Below, piece by piece: positions 8,262-15,993 of a DNA stretch of 25,118 bases. The DNA comes from an uncultured Chloroflexota bacterium. GTDB lineage: Bacteria; Chloroflexota; Anaerolineae; Caldilineales; Caldilineaceae. The DNA lies in the NCBI GenBank assembly GCA_903858085.1, contig CAIOHJ010000064.1, positions 1-25,118 of the forward strand, written 5' to 3'. How positions within the stretch are numbered: position 1 is the first letter of the stretch; every line of letters starts with the position of its first letter. Below the pieces are notes generated by a model that worked only from the letters and a program-made list of their open reading frames with translations, had not been told where the DNA came from and ran no database searches. The position numbers and the translations under genes are program-made.

Positions 8262-8290
8262 ATTGTACCTGGACCGGGGGGCACCACCAA
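8262..8290 (-). promoter_or_regulatory. Sigma-70-type promoter for the epimerase gene
   Basis: On the minus strand, TTGGTG (complement of 8285-8290) and TACAAT (complement of 8262-8267) are separated by exactly 17 bases. The predicted transcription start is about 44 bases upstream of the start codon at 8211. Confidence 0.55.
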
Positions 8291-8356
8291 GCCACCGCAG
8301 CGACCGAACGAGCTTTTTGTTCTGCATCTTCCGCCGATTTTTGTGTCCGCCGCAGC

Positions 8357-8367
8357 TGTGCTACACT
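8357..8367 (+). promoter_or_regulatory. Extended -10 promoter core of the sugar operon
   Basis: TGTGCTACACT carries the -10 hexamer TACACT with an upstream TG. A weak -35 (TTTTTG at 8338-8343) is 18 bases away. Transcription is expected to begin near 8374, inside the first of the two operators. Confidence 0.55.
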
Positions 8368-8369
8368 TG

Positions 8370-8394
8370 TGACACGTATCACTGACACGTGTCA
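8370..8394. promoter_or_regulatory. Two tandem LacI-type operators
   Basis: TGACACGTGTCA at 8383-8394 is a perfect 12-bp palindrome with the central CG usual for LacI-family sites. TGACACGTATCA at 8370-8381 differs from it at one base. They are offset by 13 bases and cover the predicted transcription start, just upstream of the LacI gene. The natural reading is repression of the whole operon, including the regulator itself. Confidence 0.8.
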
Positions 8395-8421
8395 AACCAT
8401 TCTTCAGTTCAATCGGTCTAT

Positions 8422-9435
8422 ATGCGAAAAGTCACCAGCAGCGACGTGGCCGCACGTGCAGGCGTCTCGCGCACCACGGTCTCTTATGTGCTCAACCGAA
8501 CCCCACACGCCAACATCAGCGAGGAAACTCGCCAGCGTGTGCTGGCAGCGGCAGCCGAACTCGACTATACCCCCAATGCCGCCGCCCAGATGCTGGTCAA
8601 CCAGCGGTCCAACGGGGTCGGGCTGGTCTACCCCCGCTCTCACCCCCATCTGTCCACCCATATTTTTTTGCTCTCCGCCATCGAAGGGCTCAAAAGTGTC
8701 TTCTCCCGGTACGGTATGCACCTGCTGCTCGATGCGGTCGACAACAGCAGCGAAGATGCCTACATCGACCTCCTGACAACCCGACGGATCGACGGGCTGA
8801 TCTTGATCGACGTGCCGCTCAACGCATTTGTCTCGCAACGGCTGATCCGCAACAACTTCCCTGTCGTCACCTTTGGCTACCAGTATCCAGAACTCAGTTC
8901 GATCGACGCTGAAAACTGGTTGGGGGCCAAGAAGGCTGTCGAGCATCTGATTGGGCTGGGCCACCGGCAGATTGCCTGCATCACCAACAGCCCTCATTTT
9001 CCTGGGGACCCCAATCTTCGTCTGCAGGGCTACTACGATGCGCTGCAGGCGCAGGGGGTCCCGGCCAACCCGGATTGGGTTGTGGAGGGCTGCTACACCC
9101 CAGAGAGCGGCTATGCGGCGATGAACCTCCTGTTCGAGCAGGCTGTGCTGCCCACCGCAGTCTTTGTGGGCAGCGACGTGGTGGCGTTCGGCGCCATGAC
9201 CGCCGCCCACGAGCGTGGGCTCTCGATCCCAGGCGACCTTGCTTTTGTGGGCTTCGACGATGTCCCGCTGGCCCGCTACGCTGTCCCGCCCCTGACCACG
9301 GTGCGCATGCCCGCCGTCGAGATGGGGGTGCGTGCTGGCATGCTGTTGATGGAGCGACTTTTGGACGGCACAGGGCCCACCCACATCACCTTGCACACCG
9401 AGCTGGTGGTGCGCGGTTCGAGCTTTGCGTCCTGA
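8422..9435 (+). CDS. LacI-family transcriptional regulator
   Basis: A 337-residue repressor. The N-terminal helix-turn-helix and hinge helix read VTSSDVAARAGVSRTTVSYV (residues 4-23), then ETRQRVLAAAAELDYTPNAAAQ. The remaining part is a periplasmic-binding-protein-like sensor domain with the typical IDGLILIDVP, LGHRQIACIT and GFDDVPLARYAVPPLTTVR blocks. The ligand should be a sugar or sugar derivative handled by the operon. A GTG at 8389 is in frame but lies within the operator, so the ATG at 8422, which gives a LacI-like N-terminus, is chosen. No clear ribosome binding site precedes either. The regulator is the first gene of the operon it probably controls. Confidence 0.93.
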   Translation: MRKVTSSDVAARAGVSRTTVSYVLNRTPHANISEETRQRVLAAAAELDYTPNAAAQMLVNQRSNGVGLVYPRSHPHLSTHIFLLSAIEGLKSVFSRYGMHLLLDAVDNSSEDAYIDLLTTRRIDGLILIDVPLNAFVSQRLIRNNFPVVTFGYQYPELSSIDAENWLGAKKAVEHLIGLGHRQIACITNSPHFPGDPNLRLQGYYDALQAQGVPANPDWVVEGCYTPESGYAAMNLLFEQAVLPTAVFVGSDVVAFGAMTAAHERGLSIPGDLAFVGFDDVPLARYAVPPLTTVRMPAVEMGVRAGMLLMERLLDGTGPTHITLHTELVVRGSSFAS

Positions 9436-9525
9436 TCCGGTCGGACACCGCTGGCCCTTTTCGGAGGTGCTGGTGTTACCTTTTTGTCTGCCGCGTTGCG
9501 GCACATTCTATCCAGGAGAAGGTCC

Positions 9526-10914
9526 ATGTCAGAATCTGTTTTCTCACGCCGCCATTTTTTGAAGAGCACTGCCCTGGTTGCTGCGGCCGGTGCGCTGGCC
9601 GCCTGTGTGCCAGCCGCCCCGGCTGGCAGCGACGCCGGCGCGCCGGCCGAGGCGCTGATCGAGCTCACGTACATGACGCCCGATCGAGAGCTGAGCAACA
9701 AGGTGAAGGAAGTGGCCGTCAACAGCTTCAACCAGGCGATGGCTGAAGCGGGGCAGCCCTATCGGGTCAAGAGCGTGGCTGGCCCAGCCACCGACAACGA
9801 CCTGCGCAGCAAGCTCGTGCTGGATGCCGCAGCGGGCACGCTGCCCGACATCTTCGGCGCGTACTCGTCGCAGATCGCCGACTTTGTGGCTGCCGGCTAT
9901 CTGCTCGACCAGAAGCCGTTCCTGGAGGCCTGGCCAGATTGGCAGCAGTACTATGGGGTGCTGCGCCAGCTGGCCGTCATCAACGGCAGCCTGCAAGGGC
10001 TGCCCGACGGCTCCACGATGACCTGGTTCTACCGCAAAGATGTCATGGAAGCAGCTGGCATCTCGACTGCCCAGCCCAACACCTGGGAGGACTTCTACGC
10101 CGCCTGCGACCAGATCGCCACCAAGACAGATGCCAAACCGTGCGGCCTGCCCGCCGCCACCCCGTGGGGGGCAGGCACCTTCTACGAAGGGTTCCGCATG
10201 GTCTGGCTGGGCTTCGACGACCAGAACATCTACGACAGCGCTGCCGACCAGTGGGTGGTGAGCAGCCCAGGCCTGCTCAAGTCGTTCCAGGTCTATGAGA
10301 CCCTGGCCAAAAACAGCTGGTTGACAGTCGACGAGCTGCTGACACCCAACCCCTGGGAGCCGATCAAATACCAGGGCTTCCCCGAAGGCAGCATCCTGCT
10401 GGTCACCGGCGGCGACTGGCAGTGGACCTTCGACTGGGGCCCCGACGGCGCCACCCCGATCGAAGGGTTGTTGGAGCGGGTCGACCGCTGGCAGTTCCCC
10501 AGCGAAAGCGGCCAGCCCTTCACCTATGTCGAAGTCAACGTAGGACCCCAGATCGCCGCCACGACCCGCTCCCCGGAGGGCAGCGCCGAGTTCGTCAAAC
10601 ACCTGGGCTCGCCCGAGCTGATCTGCGAGACGATGGATATCTACATCGGCGGCCCGATCGGGCGCAAAGATTTTATCGACCGCTGCCCAGCCTACGGGGA
10701 TGTGGTCGGCGGCAAGTATCTGCAGGCCAGCCAGTTCTTCGAGACCGGCAAGACCTACCAGTTCGAGCAGGTCGGCACCGACAAGTTCGCCGAAGGGATC
10801 GCACGGGCCACCGAGGCGATCATCACCGGCAGCGCCACGGCCGAAGCAGCCATGGCCGATTTTGCCGCCTCGATGGCCGAGGCGCTCGGCCAGGAACGGG
10901 TGAAAAGCCTGTAA
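9526..10914 (+). CDS. Sugar ABC transporter substrate-binding lipoprotein (family 1) with Tat signal
   Basis: A 462-residue family 1 extracellular solute-binding protein. The N-terminus has a twin-arginine motif, SRRHFLK (residues 7-13), a hydrophobic stretch, and a lipobox LAAC with Cys27. It is therefore likely exported folded by Tat and anchored by lipid at the outer face of the membrane. The mature part contains typical elements: LRSKLVLDAAAGTLPDIFGAY, a DGSTMTWFYRKDVMEAAG hinge block, and a tryptophan-rich C-terminal lobe. An earlier in-frame ATG at 9484 is rejected because AGGAG lies 7 bases before the ATG at 9526 and the signal peptide starts there. It is followed by a terminator-like hairpin and two permease genes. 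The ligand is unknown, probably an oligosaccharide or glycoside. Confidence 0.93.
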   Translation: MSESVFSRRHFLKSTALVAAAGALAACVPAAPAGSDAGAPAEALIELTYMTPDRELSNKVKEVAVNSFNQAMAEAGQPYRVKSVAGPATDNDLRSKLVLDAAAGTLPDIFGAYSSQIADFVAAGYLLDQKPFLEAWPDWQQYYGVLRQLAVINGSLQGLPDGSTMTWFYRKDVMEAAGISTAQPNTWEDFYAACDQIATKTDAKPCGLPAATPWGAGTFYEGFRMVWLGFDDQNIYDSAADQWVVSSPGLLKSFQVYETLAKNSWLTVDELLTPNPWEPIKYQGFPEGSILLVTGGDWQWTFDWGPDGATPIEGLLERVDRWQFPSESGQPFTYVEVNVGPQIAATTRSPEGSAEFVKHLGSPELICETMDIYIGGPIGRKDFIDRCPAYGDVVGGKYLQASQFFETGKTYQFEQVGTDKFAEGIARATEAIITGSATAEAAMADFAASMAEALGQERVKSL

Positions 10915-10947
10915 CGCTCTGCCCGCAGAGGGTTCAGAGCTGCTCTG

Positions 10948-10995
10948 TGGCGGCTGGCGCAACCTTGTGGCACGCCAGCCGCCATCGACTTTTTT
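10948..10995 (+). terminator. Terminator-like hairpin inside the operon, after the binding-protein gene
   Basis: TGGCGGCTGGCG (10948-10959) pairs perfectly with CGCCAGCCGCCA (10973-10984), leaving a 13-base loop, and six T follow at 10990-10995. This has all the parts of an intrinsic terminator. Its position between the binding-protein and permease genes suggests partial termination or protection of the upstream mRNA end, giving more binding protein than permease. Confidence 0.75.
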
Positions 10996-11019
10996 GTCCA
11001 TGCCCCACAGGAGGCTGCT

Positions 11020-11892
11020 GTGACACGCGCCGACAACCGTCTCTTTTTTTTGTTGCTCAGCCCGGCCTTGCTGCTGATCGCCGTCTTTACACTGCTGCCA
11101 GGCCTTTGGGCGATCTATGTCAGCTTCACCGACCTGGCACTGGCCGGGCCCAAAGCACTCGACTACACCTTTGTCGGGGTGCGCAACTATCTGCGGCTCT
11201 TGACCGACGAACGGTTCTACAACTCTCTCTGGCTCACGCTTCAGTATACCTTCTTTACCAATTTGGGGCAGTTTGTGCTTGGGCTGTCGGCCGCCTTGAT
11301 CCTGGGGCGTCGACAGCTGCGCGGCCAGAACTGGCTGGTGGCCATCATCGTGCTGCCCATGGTGATCCCAGGCATCACCCAGGCGCTGATCTGGTCCTCG
11401 ATGCTGGGCGCCAAAGAGTTCGGCACCCTCAACCGTCTGGTCGGGCTTTTCGGGATGGAGCCAGTGCTCTGGACCCGCACGCTGCCGATGCTCTCGATCG
11501 TGCTGGTCAATTTTTGGAACAACAGCGGCTTCGCAATGATCCTCTTTCTGGCGGGCCTGCAAAGCATTCCCCAGGAGGTGTTGGAGGCCGCCACCATCGA
11601 CGGGGCCTCCCCCTGGCAGATGCTGGTGCGCGTCAAGCTGCCGCTGATCCGCTATGTGGTTTTGCTCTGGCTGCTGCTCAATACGATCGGCTGTCTGGGC
11701 ATGTTTGACCTGGTCTTTGGGCTGACTCGCGGCGGGCCCGGCAATGCAACCGAACTTTTGGGAATTTATGTCTACAATCAGGGGTTTCAGTATTTTGAAC
11801 TCGGGTTTGGCAGCGCCGCCGCAATGGTGATGCTGCTCCTCAGCCTGGGGCTGGCCCTGCTCTATGTCCGCCTGATGCGGGTCGAGTTCTGA
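11020..11892 (+). CDS. Sugar ABC transporter permease (MalF/UgpA/ThuF type)
   Basis: A 290-residue inner-membrane permease with six predicted helices. The EAA loop that contacts the ATPase begins near residue 189 and reads EAATIDGASPWQMLVRVKLP, with the conserved Gly. The typical FTDLxL segment after the first helix and the NYLRLLTD block place it with the first permease of CUT1 sugar importers. The start is GTG at 11020, with AGGAGG 5 bases upstream. It pairs with the next permease, whose gene starts 11 bases after its stop. No ABC ATPase gene occurs in the operon, so an ATPase encoded elsewhere, like shared MsmK or MsmX proteins, is presumably used. Confidence 0.93.
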   Translation: MTRADNRLFFLLLSPALLLIAVFTLLPGLWAIYVSFTDLALAGPKALDYTFVGVRNYLRLLTDERFYNSLWLTLQYTFFTNLGQFVLGLSAALILGRRQLRGQNWLVAIIVLPMVIPGITQALIWSSMLGAKEFGTLNRLVGLFGMEPVLWTRTLPMLSIVLVNFWNNSGFAMILFLAGLQSIPQEVLEAATIDGASPWQMLVRVKLPLIRYVVLLWLLLNTIGCLGMFDLVFGLTRGGPGNATELLGIYVYNQGFQYFELGFGSAAAMVMLLLSLGLALLYVRLMRVEF

Positions 11893-11903
11893 GGGGGTGT
11901 CCG

Positions 11904-12788
11904 ATGTCTACGCAGCTGTTTCGGGGCAGTGCCCGCCCAGCCGATCACCAGTTTCGCCAGCGGTTGGAAGTGGCAGCCATCTATCTCTTTCTCGGGCTGT
12001 TGGGCATCTTTATGCTGGTGCCGTTTGTCTGGCCATTTCTGAGCGCCTTCACCACCAAGCCGGAGAATGTCTCCAGCCTCTATCTGTATTGGCCACAGTC
12101 GTTCACCTTCGAGCATTTCGCCAATGCGATCGTAGGCCGTGGCCAGGCGTTGACCTTGCTGCGCAACAGCCTTTTTGTCTCTGGCAGCAGCGTGGCGCTC
12201 AGCCTGCTGGTCTGCACGATGGGTGGGTACGCGCTCTCGCGCGGCACCTTTCGTTTCAAACGGGCGCTGATGTTTGCCGTGCTGCTGATCCAGATCATCC
12301 CCGGCACGGCAACCGTGCTGCCTTTTTATCTGATCGTGCGCAACCTGGGGCTGGTCAACACGCTGGCTGGGGTCGTGGTCGGGGTCAGCGTGGGCACGAT
12401 TCCGTTCATGTTGTGGGTCATGAAGGGATTTTTCGACACCGTGCCGGCAGAGCTGGAGGAGGCTGCCTGGATCGACGGCGCCACGCGCGGGCAGACCCTG
12501 CGCCTGGTCGTCTTCCCCCTCGCCCTGCCTGGTGTGGGCGCGGCGGCGATCTTGGCCTTCAACAGCGCCTGGGCCGCCTTTTTTCTGCCGCTGATTTTGC
12601 TCTCTGACAGCGAAAAATTTGTGATGCCGCTCGGCCTGTTTCGCGCGCTGATCGCCTATACCAACCTGGACTATGGGATGCTCAACGCCATGTCGCTGCT
12701 CTACATGCTGCCCTCTTTGTTGATCTTTGTCTTTGCCCGCCAGTATCTGATCAAAGGCACGATGGCCGGTGCGATGGCCGGGCAATGA
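11904..12788 (+). CDS. Sugar ABC transporter permease (MalG/UgpE/ThuG type)
   Basis: The second permease, of 294 residues, has six helices and the classic MalG-type N-terminal block PFVWPFLSAFTTKPE. Its EAA loop, EAAWIDGATRGQTLRLVVFPL, starts near residue 186 and is well preserved. It would form the membrane channel with the preceding permease. The ATG at 11904 follows the G-rich stretch GAGGGGGTG, a plausible ribosome binding site. The next gene, a dehydrogenase, begins 33 bases after its stop. As with its partner, the missing ATPase means energy coupling is probably supplied in trans. Confidence 0.93.
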   Translation: MSTQLFRGSARPADHQFRQRLEVAAIYLFLGLLGIFMLVPFVWPFLSAFTTKPENVSSLYLYWPQSFTFEHFANAIVGRGQALTLLRNSLFVSGSSVALSLLVCTMGGYALSRGTFRFKRALMFAVLLIQIIPGTATVLPFYLIVRNLGLVNTLAGVVVGVSVGTIPFMLWVMKGFFDTVPAELEEAAWIDGATRGQTLRLVVFPLALPGVGAAAILAFNSAWAAFFLPLILLSDSEKFVMPLGLFRALIAYTNLDYGMLNAMSLLYMLPSLLIFVFARQYLIKGTMAGAMAGQ

Positions 12789-12821
12789 CCTTTTTTCCTT
12801 TTTCACCAGAAAGCCTGTCCT

Positions 12822-13847
12822 ATGTCTCTCTCTTCTCCAACCTTTCCTGTCGTGCGTACTGCCCTGATCGGCTGTGGTTCGATGGCCCGCGGGCACCTGC
12901 GGGCGCTGCTCGCCCAGCCGGAGAGCACCCAGGTGACGGTGCTGTGTGAACCGTCGCCGGCCAACTATGCGGCTGCTGCAGCCCTGTTCGAAGAAGCGGG
13001 CCGCCGCCCGCCCCCCAACGAGCCTGTGCTGGAGCGGCTGCTCAGCCGCTACGGTGACCAGCTGGACGCCGCCTTGATCGTGACCCCCCACGCCTATCAT
13101 GCGGCCCAGGCCACCGCCTGCCTGGAGAGTGGGTTGGATGTCCTGCTCGAAAAGCCGATGGTGATCAGCGGTGCCGAGGCCGATCAGCTGATCGCCACCC
13201 GCGACCGCACCGGCCGTGTGCTGGTGGTGGCCTTCCCCGGCAGCCTCTCCCCCCAGATCCGCGCCGCCGTGCAGCTGCTGCGCGACGGCGCGCTGGGCCA
13301 GATCCTGACGATCTCCGGGCTTTCCTGGGAAAACTGGCGCACGCCCAATCTGGGCACCTGGCGCCAGCAGCCCGAGCTGGCGGGTGGGGGGTTTTTCTTC
13401 GACACCGGCGCCCACATGCTCAACACGATCACCGACCTGGCCGGCGAGGAGTTCGCCGAGGTCTCTGCCTGGTTCGACGCGCGCGAGACCCCGGTCGAGG
13501 TGCTGGGTGCGGTGATGGCCCGTCTGCGTTCTGGCGTGCTGGTCACGATGAATGCCTGCGGCGATACCTGCACCCGCTCTACCTCTGACATACGTGTCTT
13601 TTGCACGCAGGGGATCATTTTTACCGACATCTGGGGACATTTTTTACAGATCCAGCGCCCCGGCCAGCCCCAACCCGAGCCGATCGCAGTGGCCCCGTCG
13701 CTGGGGGTCTGGCAGCAGTTTCTGGCTGTGCGCAGCGGCGCGCTGGCCAACCCCTGCCCGCCCGAGATTGGGCTGCGCATGGCGCGGCTCTGGGACGCGA
13801 TCCGCCAATCCGCTGCACAAGATGGCCAGCTCGTCCGGCTGGCCTGA
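12822..13847 (+). CDS. Gfo/Idh/MocA-family NAD(P)-dependent sugar dehydrogenase
   Basis: A 341-residue cytoplasmic oxidoreductase. The N-terminal Rossmann fold has the dinucleotide motif GCGSMARGH (residues 17-25). The family's EKP motif is at Glu110-Lys111-Pro112, and the DTGAH motif gives Asp194 and His198, so the usual Lys/Asp/His catalytic set is complete. Such enzymes oxidise or reduce ring hydroxyls of sugars, inositols and glycosides; ThuB, the trehalose 3-dehydrogenase of rhizobia, belongs here. Its location between transporter, GH4 and ThuA genes suggests oxidation of the imported glycoside at C3. That function is inferred, not proven. A ribosome binding site is weak. The ATG at 12822 fits the family's N-terminus after a short extension. 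Confidence 0.92.
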   Translation: MSLSSPTFPVVRTALIGCGSMARGHLRALLAQPESTQVTVLCEPSPANYAAAAALFEEAGRRPPPNEPVLERLLSRYGDQLDAALIVTPHAYHAAQATACLESGLDVLLEKPMVISGAEADQLIATRDRTGRVLVVAFPGSLSPQIRAAVQLLRDGALGQILTISGLSWENWRTPNLGTWRQQPELAGGGFFFDTGAHMLNTITDLAGEEFAEVSAWFDARETPVEVLGAVMARLRSGVLVTMNACGDTCTRSTSDIRVFCTQGIIFTDIWGHFLQIQRPGQPQPEPIAVAPSLGVWQQFLAVRSGALANPCPPEIGLRMARLWDAIRQSAAQDGQLVRLA

Positions 13848-13873
13848 CCCATCCTTGGACCTGGAGCGACAAG

Positions 13874-15220
13874 ATGCACACGCCATTCGACGAAAAAATT
13901 GTGCTGGTCGGCGCCGGCAGCGCCTCGTTCACGGCTGGCCTGCTGGCCGATCTGATTCGACTGGGCAACCCAGCCCTCGTGGCGTTGGTCGACCCCAACC
14001 CGGCTGCGCTGGCGGTCGCCCAGCGTCTGGCCGAGAAAATGGTCGCTGCCAGCGGGGCGCCTCTCCGCATCCAGGCTTCGCCTGACCGCCGCGCGCTGCT
14101 GCGCGGCGCCACCGCTGTCATCTGCACGGTCGGTGTCGGCGGCCGGGCAGCCTGGAGCCAGGATGTGCTGATCCCCCGGCGATACGGGGTCTACGCGCCG
14201 GTCGGTGACACCGTAGGGCCAGGAGGCTCCTCGCGCGCGCTGCGCATGATCCCAGCCATGGTGGCAGTGGCCCAGGATCTGCTCGACCTGGCACCGGACG
14301 CCCTCTTTTTCAACTACGGCAACCCGATGGCGCCAGTCTGCCGAGCGATCCGCAAGGCGACCGGCGCGCCGGTCGTCGGCCTCTGCCACGGTGTGATGGA
14401 GAGCGCCCGCTTTCTGGCCCAGGCGTTGGGGGTCTCGCCCGAGACATTGCAGTACACCGCGACCGGGGTCAACCACCTGACCTGGTTCACCCAGGTGGCT
14501 GTCGGCGGCCAGGATGCGCTGCCGCGCCTGCGTGCCCTGGCCGCAGAGCGTGCAGCCACGCCCCCCCCTCTGCTGCCGCCCAGCGACAGCCCATACGACT
14601 CGCCCGAAGACAATCCGTTTTCCTGGCGGCTGATGCACTGGTTCGGCGCGTTCCCGGCAGTGCTTGACCGTCATGTCACAGAGTTTTTTCCGCAGTTCTT
14701 TCGAGAGGGCGTATACTGGCAGAAGCGGTTGGGAATCGACGCCTTCAGCTTTGAAGGGACGATCGCCAGCGGGGACGCCCATTTTGCTGAGATGGGCGCG
14801 GTGGCCCACAGCAGCGAGCCGCTGCCGGCCGGCTATCTGGAGCAGTTCAGCGGCGAGCATGAGCAGGTGATGGAGATCATCCAGGCAGTGCGCGACCACC
14901 GGCCCTGGGTGGTGTCGGCCAATCTGCCCAACCAGGGTCAGGCGCCGACGCTGCCCCTGGCCACCATCGTCGAAGGGCCAGCCCTGGTCGATGGCCACGG
15001 CCTCCGCCCTTTGCTGCAGCCTCCGCTTTCGGCTGCGCTCACCGGCACGCTGGCCACCCGCTGCCAGTGGGTCGAAACCATTGTCGAAGCGGCGCTTGAA
15101 CGCAGCCGCGAAAAATTTGTGCAGGCGCTGGTGCTCGACGGAGCTGTCAGTTCGCTGGATCAAGCCGTGGCCCTGGCCGACGAGCTGCTCGCCGCCCAGG
15201 CCCCTTTTCTAGGATGGTGA
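13874..15220 (+). CDS. Glycoside hydrolase family 4 (NAD- and metal-dependent)
   Basis: A 448-residue GH4 enzyme. These glycosidases use NAD+ to oxidise C3 of the substrate, eliminate the aglycone and restore the sugar, and they need a divalent metal. The NAD site is VGAGSASFTAGLLADLI (about residues 12-28). The metal-binding cysteine is Cys171 in GLCHGV and the histidine is His201 in GVNHLTWF; both blocks are hallmarks of GH4, as is NYGNPMAPVCRA. Known members cleave alpha- and beta-glucosides, alpha-galactosides or alpha-galacturonides. The specificity here cannot be read. Unlike the phosphoglycosidase members, there is no phosphotransferase system nearby, so a non-phosphorylated substrate is more likely. 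The frame extends upstream to 13601, but the ATG at 13874 has GGAG before it and starts the domain correctly. Confidence 0.93.
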   Translation: MHTPFDEKIVLVGAGSASFTAGLLADLIRLGNPALVALVDPNPAALAVAQRLAEKMVAASGAPLRIQASPDRRALLRGATAVICTVGVGGRAAWSQDVLIPRRYGVYAPVGDTVGPGGSSRALRMIPAMVAVAQDLLDLAPDALFFNYGNPMAPVCRAIRKATGAPVVGLCHGVMESARFLAQALGVSPETLQYTATGVNHLTWFTQVAVGGQDALPRLRALAAERAATPPPLLPPSDSPYDSPEDNPFSWRLMHWFGAFPAVLDRHVTEFFPQFFREGVYWQKRLGIDAFSFEGTIASGDAHFAEMGAVAHSSEPLPAGYLEQFSGEHEQVMEIIQAVRDHRPWVVSANLPNQGQAPTLPLATIVEGPALVDGHGLRPLLQPPLSAALTGTLATRCQWVETIVEAALERSREKFVQALVLDGAVSSLDQAVALADELLAAQAPFLGW

Positions 15221-15223
15221 CCG

Positions 15224-15973
15224 ATGCAATTCCCTCTCCAGGTGCTGGTCTGGAACGAAGGCCAGCACGAAAAACGCAACAAGACCGTTCAACAGATCTA
15301 CCCGCACGGAATTTGTGCGCCGCTCGTCGAGAGCCTGCGGGCCCAGGGCTATGCCCACACCCAGATGGTCACCCTCGACGACCCGGACCAAGGGCTGAGC
15401 GAGGCAACCCTGGCCCAGACCGATGTGCTGGTCTGGTGGGGCCATGTCGCCCACGACCAGGTGCGCGACGAATTTGTCGACCGGGTACAACGGCGGGTGC
15501 TCGAAGGGATGGGGCTGGTCGTGCTCCACTCGGGCCACCACGCCAAGATCTTCCGTCGGCTGATGGGAACCACCTGCAGCCTGCGCTGGCGTGAAGATGG
15601 CCTGCACGAGCGGCTCTGGGTTGTGGACCCTGGCCACCCCATCGCCGATGGGCTGCCTCCCTATTTTGAGATCCCACAGGACGAAATGTATGGCGAACAT
15701 TTTGACATCCCGACGCCAGATGCCGTCGTCCTGATCAGCTGGTTTGCCGGCGGCGAGGTCTTTCGCAGCGGCTGCTGCTTTCACCGCGGGCGCGGCAAAA
15801 TTTTCTATTTTCGACCCGGCCACGAAACGTTCCCGGTCTACTACCAAAAAGAGGTGCAGCAGGTGATCGCCAACGGTGTGCGCTGGGCAGCCCCGGGCAA
15901 GGGGCCTGCTTTTGTCTACAGCGGCGGCGAGACCCTCCATGCGGCAGCACTCGAGCCGTACCAGGCTGGCTGA
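15224..15973 (+). CDS. ThuA-like protein (trehalose utilisation family)
   Basis: A 249-residue member of the ThuA family, which has a class I glutamine-amidotransferase-like fold. Diagnostic segments are VLVWNEGQHEKRN at the N-terminus, LVWWGHVAHDQV, GMGLVVLHSGHHAKIFRRLMGT, and the later GKIFYFRPGHETFPVYY. In rhizobia, ThuA works with the dehydrogenase ThuB on 3-keto derivatives of trehalose and related disaccharides. The presence of a ThuB-like dehydrogenase two genes upstream supports a similar pairing here. The gene starts 3 bases after the GH4 stop, so translation is probably coupled. The exact reaction is uncertain; handling of a 3-keto-glycoside is the leading idea. Confidence 0.92.
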   Translation: MQFPLQVLVWNEGQHEKRNKTVQQIYPHGICAPLVESLRAQGYAHTQMVTLDDPDQGLSEATLAQTDVLVWWGHVAHDQVRDEFVDRVQRRVLEGMGLVVLHSGHHAKIFRRLMGTTCSLRWREDGLHERLWVVDPGHPIADGLPPYFEIPQDEMYGEHFDIPTPDAVVLISWFAGGEVFRSGCCFHRGRGKIFYFRPGHETFPVYYQKEVQQVIANGVRWAAPGKGPAFVYSGGETLHAAALEPYQAG

Positions 15974-15993
15974 ACAGACCCAGGAGCGCGTCC

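Noticed and set aside
8389..8421. GTG at 8389 as the LacI start codon
   Set aside because: It lies within the perfect operator palindrome, lacks a ribosome binding site, and would add residues before the normal LacI N-terminus.
9544..11562. Long minus-strand open frame opposite the binding-protein and permease genes
   Set aside because: GC-rich codon bias leaves the opposite strand open; the plus strand has a Tat signal, lipobox, EAA loop and ribosome binding sites.
13184..15163. Long minus-strand open frame opposite the dehydrogenase and GH4 genes
   Set aside because: It has no family resemblance, whereas the plus strand carries complete GH4 and Gfo/Idh motifs.
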